Shown: positions 38,121 to 52,875 of the stretch, in pieces
Position numbering within the stretch: position 1 is the stretch's first letter
How the letters are laid out: each line of letters begins with the position of its first letter
Source of the DNA: Sclerotinia nivalis
Taxonomy: Eukaryota; Ascomycota; Leotiomycetes; Helotiales; Sclerotiniaceae
Direction of reading: 5' to 3'
Length of the DNA stretch: 64,000 nucleotides
Assembly (NCBI GenBank): GCA_029531795.1
Contig: JAPEIS010000011.1
Span: 806,001 to 870,000, forward strand
Made by a program: the position numbers and the translations under genes
Notes under the pieces: generated by a model
Databases searched by the model: none
What the model saw: only the letters and a program-made list of their open reading frames with translations
What the model was told of the DNA's origin: nothing

Positions 38121-40058
38121 TCACATCCCACTCTCGACCACAACCCTATATTCCTGAAAACTCTCCATCGATTTATCACTTCCACTTCCACTTCCACTTC
38201 CACTTTTCTTTTCCTTGCCCTCCGAAATCCCATTGCGCTGTTTCCACAGCTCTTCTTCTTGCTCTAGTGCTTCTTCGAAAATATTGCGTTGATTGCGGGA
38301 GAAACAGCGGGGGAGTCGTGTTTCGCCACTTCCATCTATTCCTTCTCTGCTAGCTGAGTTTTCTACATTTGAGGAAGATATGGATGCAGATTTGGAAGAA
38401 GAAGAGGAAGAGGCGGGAGTAGGATATTGAGAAGATTGCGTATCGATACCCTTAACAAATTCCTCGTCTACAAGTACATAGCGAATATTAGGTGATGAGG
38501 GACCTATGAACATAATTTCCTGCAGGACGTTTTCCATAATTGAGCGGAGACCTCTTGCTCCAATACCTGTTTTTTCTCCTTTTCCTTTGCTTTCTTGAGT
38601 GTTTGCAGAAGGTGAACCGTAGAGAGCTCTCGATGCAATAGCTTCTAGCGCCAATTTTGTAAATTGTAGGATGATTCCGTGAGAACCGTAGGTTTCGAAT
38701 AGAGCGGTATATTGTTTCACTAATGAATTGCGTGGTTCGGTGAGGATGGATACTAATTGGGGAAGGGAGAGTGGGGAGAGGGAAGTGGTTATAGGGATGC
38801 GGCCGAGAAGTTCGGGGATGAGACCGTAGTTTTGAAGATCGGTGGGGGTGGTGTGGACGAGGATGTCTTTTTCCGTTTCTTTTGTTGGATTGGCGGAGAA
38901 GAAGGATGAGGATGAGAGAGAGGAATTAAAACCAATGGAGGAGCCAGTGGATAGACGTTGAGAGATTATCTTTTCGAGTCCGATAAAAGCACCGGCGAAT
39001 ACAAACAGGATGTTCGAGGTATCAATTGTATACTGTTCGCTTCTTGTTGGGGGACTTGTTTCACGTCCTCCACGATCAATTCCTCGACTTGAGTTGGACG
39101 CATTTTTATCAGATTTGGCGTTGATAGTGACAGTCGTTCCTTCGATCATTTTGAGAAGACCCTGTTGGACTCCTTCACCTGATACGTCACGGCCATGGGT
39201 CATGACAGCCGGTTTGGCGAGTTTGTCGATTTCGTCGAAGAAGATTATGCCGGTTTCGCATTTTTGAACTGAATGGGAGGAAGCGAGGAGTAAGCGTTCA
39301 ATGGAAGATTCAATGTCGGTGCCGATGTAGCCAGCTTGAGTTAAAGAAGAGCAATCGATGGTTGCAAAGGGAACTTCGAGAACACGTGCGAGGGTTTGGA
39401 GTATGTAGGTCTTCCCAACACCGGAAGGTCCTAATAACATGAGATTTGACTTCTCGATTATGGTGCGGTTTTGTGAGGGATCTTCTAGTGGTCTAGAACC
39501 CAATTCAGGTTCTTCATCATACTCGCGTTCACGATATGGAGCATTTAGGTCGGCAGTTTGGATGGCGTGGCCAACGTATTCATCTAATGCTATGTTAGAG
39601 TTTAAACATGTCATATTAAGTGTAGAGACATAATTACTGTCAGCAGGATGACTATTACGTTCCCGTTCATATAAGTGCCTCCTATTATACTGGTCCCTCC
39701 TTTCCTGCTCCTCAGCTTCCTGTCTCCTTAATTCACGAATTCGTTGATAATGATTATAGATAGCCACACATGTGACTTTCTTCGCCCTATCTTGGCCGAC
39801 AACGAATTTATCCAGATGATTTTTCAGTGATAGAGGAGTGAGAGATGGAACCCCATGTTTAGAAGCTTGAGATAGAGGACCCTTTGTTGGGACACCAGGC
39901 TCATATGATGAAGTCCAACCTTGGCCATCATAATCTGAGCGTCGAAACTGTGCATCTCGATAGCTTCTAATAGATGAGATGTGAAAAGACCGGTGGCAAG
40001 TTCTTAGAAGTCGAGGGTTGGAGAGGGAGATCCGGTTCAGTCCCGACATCGGGGACAT
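38121..40058 (-). CDS. MCX1: Mitochondrial ClpX-like AAA+ unfoldase
   Basis: An open frame of 645 codons from ATG 40058. The N-terminus (Arg/Ser-rich, no acids until about residue 35) is a mitochondrial targeting peptide. The ClpX fold follows: LKNHLDKFVVGQDRAKK, Walker A GPSGVGKT (about 210-217), Walker B IIFFDEIDKL (about 271-280), the ClpX signature VSGEGVQQGLLKMIEG, and sensor 2 GARGLRSIMENVL. The bacterial N-terminal zinc-binding domain is absent, as in yeast Mcx1. A 48-nt stretch (39637..39590) has donor GTAATT and acceptor CATAG. It is probably an intron that happens to stay in frame; if removed the protein has 629 residues. Ser-rich inserts follow Walker B and close the C-terminus. 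Known role: ATP-driven remodelling in the matrix, including activation of haem synthesis enzymes. Confidence 0.92.
   Translation of the reverse strand: MSPMSGLNRISLSNPRLLRTCHRSFHISSIRSYRDAQFRRSDYDGQGWTSSYEPGVPTKGPLSQASKHGVPSLTPLSLKNHLDKFVVGQDRAKKVTCVAIYNHYQRIRELRRQEAEEQERRDQYNRRHLYERERNSHPADSNYVSTLNMTCLNSNIALDEYVGHAIQTADLNAPYREREYDEEPELGSRPLEDPSQNRTIIEKSNLMLLGPSGVGKTYILQTLARVLEVPFATIDCSSLTQAGYIGTDIESSIERLLLASSHSVQKCETGIIFFDEIDKLAKPAVMTHGRDVSGEGVQQGLLKMIEGTTVTINAKSDKNASNSSRGIDRGGRETSPPTRSEQYTIDTSNILFVFAGAFIGLEKIISQRLSTGSSIGFNSSLSSSSFFSANPTKETEKDILVHTTPTDLQNYGLIPELLGRIPITTSLSPLSLPQLVSILTEPRNSLVKQYTALFETYGSHGIILQFTKLALEAIASRALYGSPSANTQESKGKGEKTGIGARGLRSIMENVLQEIMFIGPSSPNIRYVLVDEEFVKGIDTQSSQYPTPASSSSSSKSASISSSNVENSASREGIDGSGETRLPRCFSRNQRNIFEEALEQEEELWKQRNGISEGKEKKSGSGSGSGSDKSMESFQEYRVVVESGM
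39590..39637 (-). other. Likely 48-nt in-frame intron in MCX1
   Basis: The minus strand reads GACA|GTAATTATG ... TCTAACATAG|CATTAG. It has a donor, a CTAAC branch motif and an acceptor, a length of 16 codons and no stop in frame. The 16 codons it would encode (rich in N, T, L) look unlike the flanking charged sequence. Confidence 0.6.
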
Positions 40059-41278
40059 ATTGTTGAATTGTATTTTCTCATCTGAGCAACAAAACAGGCA
40101 TGAAAGGCTTGAATATCATATATGCAAAAGTATCAACTTTGACCATAAAGCTACCTAATAATTCATTTGAATTCGAGGGCTGGACTGTAATGCACGTGAA
40201 TGTGAGACAAAGGGATTTGGCGTTGGAGTCGAACTACGGTAACCGACGGTAGTGCCCATGTTTTTGTTGTTGCGGGGTGAGAGTTTCTACTTGGCCCAAG
40301 CTAGCGCTAAAATCTGGAGTGGATGGAGTAAATGGGAAATGGGAAATGGGAAGTGGGATAAAAAGCTATAAAAAGCGAATCAATCATCGTTCATCGTTGA
40401 ATAATGCTGGTTTGGGTTGATGTGATGGGAACTGAAGAGGGAGGTTACTTGTATGAAATTCAGAAGAACTTCCCTTGCTGAATATCCATATGGTAGTAAG
40501 AGACGGGTAGATAGATCAATTAAATCTGAAGAGCTTCAAATTAATATCTTAAAATTAGAATTCCCTTACGTATCATGTTTCCTTTGAGAATTTTAATTTA
40601 ATGTTGACAGTTTATCTCTGATAGTTCGTTCACTGATGGTTCGTTGATTTTCTCATTTGACAGGGATCGACGTCACTATCAGGTAAGTCGGGCAACAGCT
40701 AATAGCAGGCACCTTTTGCAACAAGGTCTTTTTCCCACTTGTTCCTCGCTTCACTCTGCTTTTATGTGCCCTTGAGTCCAAGTGGTTGTAGTTGGGCTGG
40801 TTCAGGCTGGAAAAATCGAGAGAAAAGCTCACATTCTCAACAGCCTATTTAGAAAAAGAAGAAGAAGAAGAAGAAGAAGAAACTGCAGATCCAGAATAGG
40901 AAACAATCATTCACTGGATAGCCACTTGTAAAATAGCAAGTAAAAAAGCCAAAAAAAAAAGGGGGACAAGACCCCGCACCGCAGGCAGTATGCTGAACAT
41001 TTTCCTTCTTTTCTATTCTCACTGTGACAGATCTTTTTTTTTTATCCACAGTTGAATTATTTAAACGGCCCTTCCCCTTCCCCTTCCCCTCCCCTTATCT
41101 TGCTTGCGCGGTTAGAAGAGAGTTAAGCTAATCATACCCATCATACCCATCATACCCCATCATCATAGCTCCTCAAATCCGGAGAGCACTTACTACTTAC
41201 TAGCTTGACTTTCTCCAACAAAACTCAAATTTAAACTTTCCAGCCTCATAGAATCTGTCAAAACCAATATCTGCGAGA
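40059..41278. promoter_or_regulatory. Divergent promoter region MCX1 / branching enzyme
   Basis: 1.2 kb between two divergent genes. There is a (GAA)n tract at about 40855-40881, T and A homopolymers near 40950 and 41035, and C-rich CCTTCCCCTTCCCC repeats at about 41070-41095 close to the branching-enzyme leader. No gene is seen. Confidence 0.45.
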
Positions 41279-43632
41279 ATGGCTAATGTAAATAAACTGG
41301 CAACTACTTCAATCATGGAGGATCAACCACCAAAGGGAGTACCAAACGATGGAACTGGTAAGTTGAAAAGATTCCCAGATTATACTCTCAGTACTGACCA
41401 ACCTAGGTGTTATTCAGCTTGATCCATGGCTCGAACCATTCAGAGATTCTCTGAAGCACAGATTCTCGAAAGCACAACAGTGGATTAAAACTATCGACGA
41501 TACAGAAGGTGGCCTTGAGAAGTTTAGCAGAGTTCGTGAAGCTCCCATAGATTCCTTGGATCATAGCTAATCATACCAGGGCACCGAGAAGTTTGGATTC
41601 AATGTCGATAAGAACAACAATATTACATATAGAGAATGGGCCCCGAGCGCTACTCAAGCATTCTTGATTGGTGAATTCAGTATTTCTCTCCGTCTGTCAT
41701 AATTCTCAGGACATTGTGCATTAACACTGTGTAGATGATTGGAACCGCGAGTCTCATCCTATGAAAAAGGACCCTTTCGGCGTTTTCGAAATCGTTCTAC
41801 CAGCAAAGAATGGTAAACCAGCCATCGCACATAATTCTAAGATCAAGGTAGGCTGCCCTGCCGATAGCTGAGTTATTACCCCTCACTAACCCCACCAGAT
41901 CTCTATGATTTCACCTTCCGGCGAACGAATTGAACGAATTCCTGCATGGATCAAATATGTCACACAAGATCTCTCCGTCTCCCCAGTTTACGACGCTCGG
42001 TTTTGGAATCCACCTGAATCCGAACGATATGTCTTTAAACATCCCAGACCAAAGAAGCCAGAAAGCGTTAGGGTATACGAGGCACACGTTGGAATCTCGT
42101 CCCCAGAACTACGAGTTTCTACATACAAGGAGTTCACCAAGAACATGCTACCAAGGATACATCATTTGGGTTACAATGTTATTCAGCTCATGGCTATCAT
42201 GGAGCATGCATATTATGCAAGTTTTGGTTACCAAATCAACAGTTTCTTTGCTGCAAGCAGTCGATATGGTACACCGGATGAGCTGAAAGAGCTTATAGAT
42301 ACCGCACACGGACTTGGTATCACGGTTCTACTTGATGTAGTCCACAGTCACGCTTCGAAGAATGTGTTGGACGGACTCAATGAGTTTGATGGAACAGACA
42401 GCTGCTATTTCCATGAAGGTCCAAAAGGAAAGCATGAGTTATGGGATAGTAGACTTTTCAATTATGGATCTCACGAAGTCTTGAGATTTTTACTGAGTAA
42501 TTTACGATTTTGGATGGATGAATACAACTTTGACGGATTTCGATTTGATGGTGTTACGAGCATGCTTTATACCCATCATGGTATTGGGACGGGATTTTCT
42601 GGAGGCTATCATGAGTACTTTGGTCCAGCTGTTGATGAGGATGGTGTTGTCTACCTCATGCTTGCCAATGAGATGTTGCACCAACTTTACCCAGACTCAA
42701 TATCTATTGCAGAAGATGTATCAGGAATGCCTGCCTTGTGCTTACCATTAGCACTTGGCGGTGTGGGATTTGATTACAGACTTGCCATGGCCATTCCCGA
42801 TATGTGGATCAAGATCCTCAAGGAGAAGAAAGATGATGAATGGAATCTCGGAAACATCTGCTTTACTTTAACAAACAGACGCCATGGTGAGAAGACTATC
42901 GCATACTGCGAGAGTCACGATCAAGCCTTGGTTGGAGATAAGTCCATCATGATGCACCTGTGTGACGCAGAGATGTATACAAATATGTCAAGACTCACAG
43001 AGTTCACGCCAATCATCGAGCGTGGAATGGCATTACACAAGATGATCCGCCTTTTGACTCATGGTCTTGGAGGTGAAGGTTATCTAAATTTCGAGGGTAA
43101 TGAATTTGGTCATCCGGAATGGCTCGACTTCCCTCGCGAAGGCAATAGCAACAGCTTCTGGTATGCTCGACGTCAATTTAACCTTCCAGATGATGAACTT
43201 CTTCGTTACAAAGCATTGAACGAATTTGATGCTCACATGCAACACCTCGAGGCAAAGTATGGATGGTTACATAGTGACCAAGCTTACATCAGTTTAAAGA
43301 ATGAGTCCGACAAGGTCATTGTCTTTGAACGAGCTGGCTTGTTATGGATCTTCAATTTCAATCCAACACAAAGTTTTGCAGATTATAGAGTCGGTGTCGA
43401 ACAGGAGGGTACTTACAGAGTTGTTCTCAACACTGATACCAAGGATGTCGGAGGCTTCGAAAGAATTGATGCTGGAACACGCTTCTTCACAACACCTTTT
43501 GCATGGAACAACAGGAAGAACTTTACTCAAGTATACATTCCAACCCGTACAGCGCTTGTAAGTTTTCCATTGATCCGACTAATACAAGAGACTAATCATA
43601 CACAGGTGTTGGCACTCGAATCTACGCTATGA
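41279..43632 (+). CDS. GLC3: 1,4-alpha-glucan branching enzyme
   Basis: Six exons, 41279..41357, 41407..41531, 41580..41679, 41735..41847, 41899..43557 and 43606..43632, give 700 residues, the normal eukaryotic length. The N-terminal CBM48-type region includes [20 protein letters not shown] and DWN. The GH13 barrel has region I DVVHSH (about 285-290), region II GFRFDG with the nucleophile Asp (about 356), region III IAED with the acid/base Glu (about 411) and region IV ESHD (Asp about 480). The C-terminal beta domain closes the chain. It makes alpha-1,6 branches in glycogen in the cytosol. The first four introns are short (48-55 nt) and bunched in the first 600 bp. The last (43558..43605) is 48 nt and open in frame. 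Skipping its removal would lengthen the C-terminus by 16 residues. Confidence 0.95.
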
Positions 43633-44255
43633 AATTAGTATGAAGAATGACTGCTACTTTGATAGGTAAATGGGGGGGGGGAACAAATGAGGGGTAAAAT
43701 CAAGAAAATATAAGTGAGACAATGGAGATGGAGATGGAGAAATATGAAGACTTTGCTTTTCAATAGTTCAATACCTCTTATGTTGATAGATTTATTTTTG
43801 TATGTGAGCCATTGCAGCATTGCAGCGAAGAAGGAAAAAATATGAAATTTTTTACTTCCCCGCGCTCAACCAAAATATATTCTGGCGAGAAAATAAAATG
43901 TCCCATGTGTACTCATTCTTTATTGGGTCAACAAAGTAGGTAGAAAAATATTCTAAGTTATCATCCGGTAAACCTCAAATTTGAACTTCTCAATTCTCTA
44001 AAAATACTTATAATATCTATTTTTCTCAACTATTGATCTCATCCCCTTGATACCGATGTTGTTGTTGTTGATCTCAACTCGGGTCAAAACGGGAAGTCGG
44101 AATTTACGCCATCACGTGGGGGTATACGCTAACAAATTAGTCGAGAAGCTCATTTTGCTGCTGGCTTCAATTTACCTCCTCTTTTTGCAATATCATACCT
44201 CCATCGATCTTTGTATCTCCACTCTCATCTTCAACGCTCTTCTTCATCCGTAAAG
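43633..44255. promoter_or_regulatory. Spacer and ATP2 upstream region
   Basis: 3' region of the branching enzyme with a run of G (about 43672-43681), then AT-rich DNA and a CT-rich leader (about 44190-44250) just before the ATP2 start. No gene is seen. Confidence 0.4.
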
Positions 44256-46751
<2,496 letters not shown>

Positions 46752-47289
46752 ATGAGATGATAGATAGGGGATGATGTGTATAATTCCAGATGGATGAGAG
46801 ACGAAGATGAATGAAAAAGGGAAGGGGTAGGCAGCGTTGGAGCTTGGGCTGTGTACAGACTTGAGAAGGTCCGAGACAGAAAAAGAAATCCTCTGATTAT
46901 CGCATCTTTTTTTTTAAAGCTAAGCCTTGTAACAACTCACCAACAATTTTCTTTTTTGATGTTAAATGATTTGATGTCTGCCTACCTACTTGCTGAAGGA
47001 TATCTAATATGATGTGATGTGATATGATTATGAGTATTTGATTTTAAAGTTTTCAAATTATTTAGAATATTTGAATCATTTTGAAAGATTCAAACATTCA
47101 AATCATTTAAACAATTCAAGCTATTGGAGATATTTATTCTGTTTTGAAGATTCAATATATCACTCGAAACTTTCAAATCGTGAAAAACATTCAATCGATA
47201 AAAGATGGAAGATATCTATAATTCAATTAATTCTATATTCTCTTCAACTCTTGAAGAAATAAATAAATAAATATCAAGTAAAATACGAT

Positions 47290-47500
47290 TATCTATCTAT
47301 CTATCTATCTATCTATATATATAAAGACTATATATAATGATTATATAATATTACAAGACAAGACAAGATATATTTATATTTATATTTATATTTATATTTA
47401 TATTTAGATAAATAAGTAGATACGTTTCTTCAAACTTTTTCATATACTATGAATTATATACCACGCCAAATACCATACCATACCATACCATACCAAATGA
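47290..47500. repeat. Cluster of microsatellites
   Basis: (ATCT)n at about 47290-47316, (TATTTA)n at about 47369-47406 and (CCATA)n at about 47472-47495, within 210 bp. Confidence 0.85.
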
Positions 47501-47699
47501 AATATCTTTCTTTCTCTCTTTTAAAACTCTAGGTATTATGTTTACTTTGCTCTTTGCTCCTTTGCTCCTGGGTATTAGGTATTAGGTAGGTATCTCCCAT
47601 TCGATCCGATTTCCTTCCATGCTTTTACGTAGGTGTAAATGATACGCAGTATATATCTATCAATCATACGGATCTTTCTCAATTGTTTTCCATATACTA

Positions 47700-47832
47700 T
47701 ATCCATCCATCCATCCATCCATCTGTGGATCTGTCTGTCCATTTTGAAATCCATTCTATGATACACCGACCCCCATTCAAATTCCTTCAAAATTCTTTGA
47801 GAGCTACGAACCACGTCCATCCATCCATCCAT
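47700..47832. repeat. (CATC)n microsatellite pair
   Basis: (CATC)n at about 47701-47722 and a second run at about 47816-47832. Confidence 0.85.
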
Positions 47833-48288
47833 GCCAACCTCCCTCCTATCAAAATCTCAATATAAGAAAGCTAAAATTTGAAATCCTCGCCTTCAACCAC
47901 ATGACCTATCCGTCCACATGTAAGAAAAAAAGCAGTTGCGAAGATTTCTGGGTATAGTGCCATGATTCCATCCCAAATAGTAAACCGTGTAATGCGCAAA
48001 AAAGTCCAAGAAGAAGCAATCTCGAAAACGCCATCCACTCCGCACACCACACACTCCAGTCCATTCCATTCCCAATGCCCATTCATCCGAACACTGTCCT
48101 CAAATACGTGCGTTAAGTATTGTACCGTAGAAAAGTGTGTAAAAACAAAAAATATGAAGAAGCAAATTTATAATAGAAAGTCAAAGAGCTTAGATTGCGA
48201 ATCCGTAAAACACCGGTTTTTTTTTTGCGTCGTGATAGCGTAGAATGAGATATCTGCGTAGGAAGTAGAGCTAAAGTATGAAAGGCGA

Positions 48289-51219
48289 CTAGAATTCAAC
48301 TTCCTTTGCCCAGCCAGATTTCTCCTTCTTGTTGTAAGCAGTACAAACTTCCATGCAATAGGCTGTGATGGCATCAACACTAGTCCAAGGTCCAATGACG
48401 GTAGACTCGCCCTTCCAGGACAAGTCTTTTAAAAGTCTGTACCCGACATTATGACTTTGTCGCCAGGCATCTTGCCTTTTTAAATCGGCTGAATGCTGTT
48501 TAGACCAAACCCCGCGATCCTTTGTACGATCCTCTTCAGAATTGCCTGGTGAAGTCCGTATGCCGATCAAAGCACGAGTTAATTCTTCGAGGGCAAAGGC
48601 TTGGAGATGAACAAATAATACTTGGAGGACTGGAATATCTTTACTGATATTTCCAAGCCAATTGAGCATCGCAACGATTCCTTCCCAATTGTTGGCGTTG
48701 GCATGTCTTTGGTTGTAGCTACTTTCCTTGGGACTAGCACAAGGGAGTCCCTTGAAATATCTCATGTACTGGCAAATGCACTCGACCACAACCATAACAC
48801 CAGCTGTCCGTTCAGCAACAGGTTTAAGGTTGAGTTGATCACCATCAACCCTCGTCATACGTTCACCCTTTTTCTTGAGGCTGCGAGCAAACTCGCTTAT
48901 TTGCTCAGATTTGCTTGCGGAGATACTTTGAGGAGTAGTTGCAGTAATATTAGCGCCCTGAGGAGTTTGAGGATTTCCATCGCTAGAAGCAACCCTGACC
49001 ATAGCGGCACCCCTAGAACCTTCCTTTTTCTTGGGCGTGGCAAGTAAACCTTTCTGAGATGGTCCAGGACGCATAGGAGATTTCAGTGGACTTGGAACTG
49101 TTTTTCTAGCAGACGTAACCTCAAGATTGTCGGGGCGTCTCGCGCGTTTTGGTGGGGGCTCGGAGTTTGAAGGAGGGACATCGCTAGGGCGTTTCTTAGA
49201 GACTGTCTTTCTGCTTTGAGATGATAAAGGTATCTCCTCTTCGGATTCCGATGCAGAGTCCGCCAAAACGACATCGGCGGAGAACACTGGAGCTTTCTTG
49301 GAAGAACCATGAGCCATCATAGCCTCATGTCCTTCCTTCTTTCTAATAGCCTCAAGTTTCAAAAAATCTGACGAAGGTCGTGGTGATAATCTTACAAGGC
49401 GCTCAATAGTCGTAGCCTTCTTTTTACTATAAGGCAACTTGACAATAAACGATGGACCCGTAGCCGGAGCTTTTGAAACTTCGCGAGGCTTCTGCAAAGG
49501 CGTATTTGATGCAGATCTTTTGGGAGGATGACCAATTTTTGCACCAGAGACAGTTTTGCGAGCGACACCAGGTGCATCTGGTTTACGAGCTTGTGTATGA
49601 CGCTCTTCGACTGTCAACAAACCTGATTTCTCTTGACGATGTTCAGGCGCAGGCGTAAGCTTTTCACTTTCTTTTTGCTTATCAGCTTTCTCTTTGAGTT
49701 CCGCTAATGCTGCTTCGACAACGTCAGGAAGTGTTGGTGAAAGTAAAGGTGGAAGTTTGAAGGGTGACGCCGTTCTTGGAGGTGTGGTTGGCGAAGCTTC
49801 CCGCTGCAATGTCAATTCTTTCGGTGGAAGTTTCTTCCCATTGACAGAGGGCTTGGACTTGGATGGAGTGTTCGACGAGGAAGCTTTTTGATCGGCTTTC
49901 TTGGGGCTGTCGAAGGTGGTGGGAGTAGTTAAGTCGGCAGGAAGTGGTGAAAGTAATGGTGGTAAATTGTGGACAGGTTTTCCGGACGGTTTATTTGATT
50001 TCGCTTCCCCTGTTCCTTTGGAGGACCTGAACGCATGGTCATCTGACTTGCTCGAATTGGAAGGGGCTTTCGCCTTGGATGAATTATTTTCTGGTTTGAC
50101 GATTTTTTGAAGATGTGAATTTGCCCGATCAGTTCTGGCACGCTTCTCCGCATAAGATGGTTCGTCTGATTCCATTGGGCGCTTATTGTTTCTGCCATCT
50201 GAAACGATTCTTCGTGGAGATTGTGGGCGAGGAGGTAAGCTGTGCTTCATAGGTGCATCCCAGGTAGGGATTGAAGAGCCCATTTTCGTAGATGGTCTGC
50301 TTTGTGGTGTATTCAATTCTTTAAACCTCGAAGTATCCTTTGTCTGTTCCGTGCGGCTCTTGATGCCATTGGCAAGATGTTGTGGTTTGGTAGAATTGTT
50401 TCGGGGAGGGTTTAGATTTCTATGACTATGTTAGCGGTCCCTAGCGGAGTTGTGAATATATCAATCACTAAAACATACCTATCAATGCCATTCTTGACTC
50501 CATGCTCTGCCTTGCTCGCGGAGTGTACCGCATTTCCATTCCTTTGTATTTCGCCATTCAAAGAACCCTCGAAAGAAGACCCACGAGCCATTGGAGTCGC
50601 ATTGGAGACATTGCTTGTACTTCTTGCATGACCTTTAGGAGGAGCTGAATCCGGGGTTGCAGATGTTCTTGATATAGGCTTAATTCCGTCTTTCTTCATC
50701 TTATGGTAAGCCGCAAACGAGATCTTTTTGTTCGGGTCTCTCTGAGGAGTATTCAAGCTACTTCGACCTGCACCATTCGAGGGACTCCCTACTAGATCTT
50801 CATGATCAAAGGCTTTTGGAACTTGAAGGTCGCGGTCCCCTGTAGAAAAAACCGTCATGTATTGAAGCTTGCGAGCTTCTGAGTGCTCGGAAGGTAGGTT
50901 CCAAGGTATTCCTATGAGCTCTTCGTGGGACCGCGAATTCCATTTTCCCTTTTCGGCATCGATGATTTCAAGGAGGTGCGGCATCTGCGAACAGTCAGTA
51001 AACCTCGTCATGCATTTTTGGAATGCGCGAGCTTACTTCTGGGAGTTCATCTTCTGCAAGATCACGAAACAGGCTCTGCAACCCCCCGATGGTCGTGGTG
51101 GATCTGCAGGCGACGTCCATAGCTTTCTTCTTCTCCATCCTCTCTGTAGCAACCATATCAGCAATCACGAATGGATCAGGTCTCTTCTTCGTTATAAGTT
51201 CGCGGTGTAGGATCGACAT
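48289..51219 (-). CDS. Large basic protein of unknown function
   Basis: Exons 51219..51037, 50984..50479 and 50419..48289 (introns of 52 and 59 nt, good consensus) give 939 residues. I do not recognise the family. The first 160 residues look folded: a charged helix (ITKKRPDPFVIADMVATERM), then LEIIDAEKGKWNSRSHEELIGIPWNLP. The middle (about 170-680) is disordered and rich in P, S, K and R. It has many SP/TP sites, repeated blocks of the type LPPLLSP (about 340 and 430), and KKRPSD / PPKRARR nuclear-localisation-like clusters. The last 200 residues (about 720-939) return to a helical, Trp/Leu-rich fold (CICQYMRYFKGLP, LQVLFVHLQAFALEELTRAL, KDLSWKGE). The make-up suggests a nuclear protein, perhaps regulated by proline-directed kinases (inference). 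The splice chain is in phase throughout. Confidence 0.8.
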
Positions 51220-52875
51220 CTTGGCGGTGATATCTTTTGGTGATATCTTCACAGGAAACACGAGTTTGAATTGGAGAGTAGAAAGCAAACTTACAATTTT
51301 CAAAATGAATGTATGATGTACGCGCAACGTGAAGTTATACCGTACTGCAGACTGACAGTAGAAGGGTTTTGCTATTGTGACGTTTCGTAGCTATTGGTAA
51401 ATATCACGGCCTAACCATTGTCGCAACAATACCTACCGTATTGCAACACAATAGAGTCGCGACAGGGCGAAATTATGCGGAAGAGTGAATTGAATTATTC
51501 CCAAGGTGAACCTTTCCTTCCTTCCTTCCTTATCTTCCACGATTCCAATCAATAATTCCTCTTTTTCTTTTATTTCCTCCACCTTTCTCTTCGATTCGTG
51601 AAGTGGTCGAGAGTATTGAATTATATGGTTTGCGGTGCAGATATGATAGGTAAGGTTACGAGGCGTGGTTTAATGATTGTCGTTATGGAATTGTTTTGTC
51701 GGGGCTATCTTGGGGGTCCTTGTCACTACCATTCTATGCAGAACTCACCCATTTTCTAACTGGTGAGCCCATGTGAAGGCTGGTATGGTTAATCCCTAAC
51801 CAACTTGCAAATCACATCTTGATTATTCTTATCGTCGGTAGTTGGAGTTTATTTACTGCATTAACATTCATTTCCTTGTCCAGTGTTTATTTTTATTATT
51901 ATTATTTTTATTATTATTATTATTATTCGATTATGATCTTACAAAGAACTAGATAAATATGTATAAAGACCTAGTTGACTCAAAAGGAGTAAATTCACGG
52001 ACACCCATCAAATCTTGAATGTAGCCAGCGATATCCGATATCATTTCCATTCAGATACTGGTATCTACAAGCAAAGTTTGTACAGATATATGAATATGAT
52101 TTTGAATATAACATTATGTTCAAACAGAAAACATCCCCTCTGAATCATAATTAATTGTATACATCACCTTTTCTAGTTTCCTCCTCTTTCTCCATCTAAA
52201 ATCCATTCATTTATCCGTCTACCCACATCCACATCCTCATCCTCCTCCCCTCTATAATTCCAACCCTACCTCAGGTCTGAGGTTACATAAATAGCGTACG
52301 AGTAGATGGAGTTTTTATGATATGTCGTTTGGTTGGTTGATTGGTTGGTTAATTGATTAGTTGATTAGTTGGTTACTTGGTTATCTAGTAGGTGGTGGTT
52401 TTCGGGGATTTCTTTTAGGGTTGTAGGGTTGTAGGGTTGTAGTGCTGGTTTGGAGGTTTGGGGGGTTTTAGGTGGTGGGTAGCTGAGATCGATCTCAACA
52501 TAGACAAGGCGACGAATAAGATCATGCAGGAAAAATGATCTTTGTTCATGTGATGCAACGTTTTTTTACGCGTGTAACAAGAGATAAGGCAAGGCTGATA
52601 GTTGGTTTGTGAGGAAAAGTATGTAGGTATGGATTGATGTGTGTATGAAGTGGCTGAATGAGGACTTCAAGTATATAAGAGTGAGGAAATTCAGATTTAG
52701 CATGGCATATATGATGCAAAATTGTATACATCTACATTTTGGTAATAAATTACTTATCCCCTATTTCCTTGATCTTCGCCTTCCTCATTTGAGATCATAT
52801 GATTTTGGTATCATCAACGAAATGTAGTCGATGATTGCCTCTCATCCAGATTCTTCTCGCCCCGATACTAGCTAC
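51220..52875. other. Spacer
   Basis: 1.65 kb: upstream region of the unknown gene, then the 3' region of SUZ12. Repeats: (CTTC)n at about 51510-51530, (TTA)n at about 51893-51928 and GGTTGGTTGATT-type repeats at about 52330-52385. No gene is seen. Confidence 0.55.

Larger units (their letters stand above)
46752..48288. other. Convergent spacer rich in microsatellites
   Basis: 3' regions of ATP2 and of the minus-strand gene. No gene is seen. The region is strongly AT-rich from 46980 to 47480. Confidence 0.55.

Noticed and set aside
40222..40240. Minus-strand GTTCGACTCC resembling a tRNA B box
   Set aside because: The T-arm stem does not pair and no A box or acceptor stem is found at the proper distance.
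47575..47832. Minus-strand frame with MDGWMD repeats
   Set aside because: Translation of (CATC)n microsatellites only.
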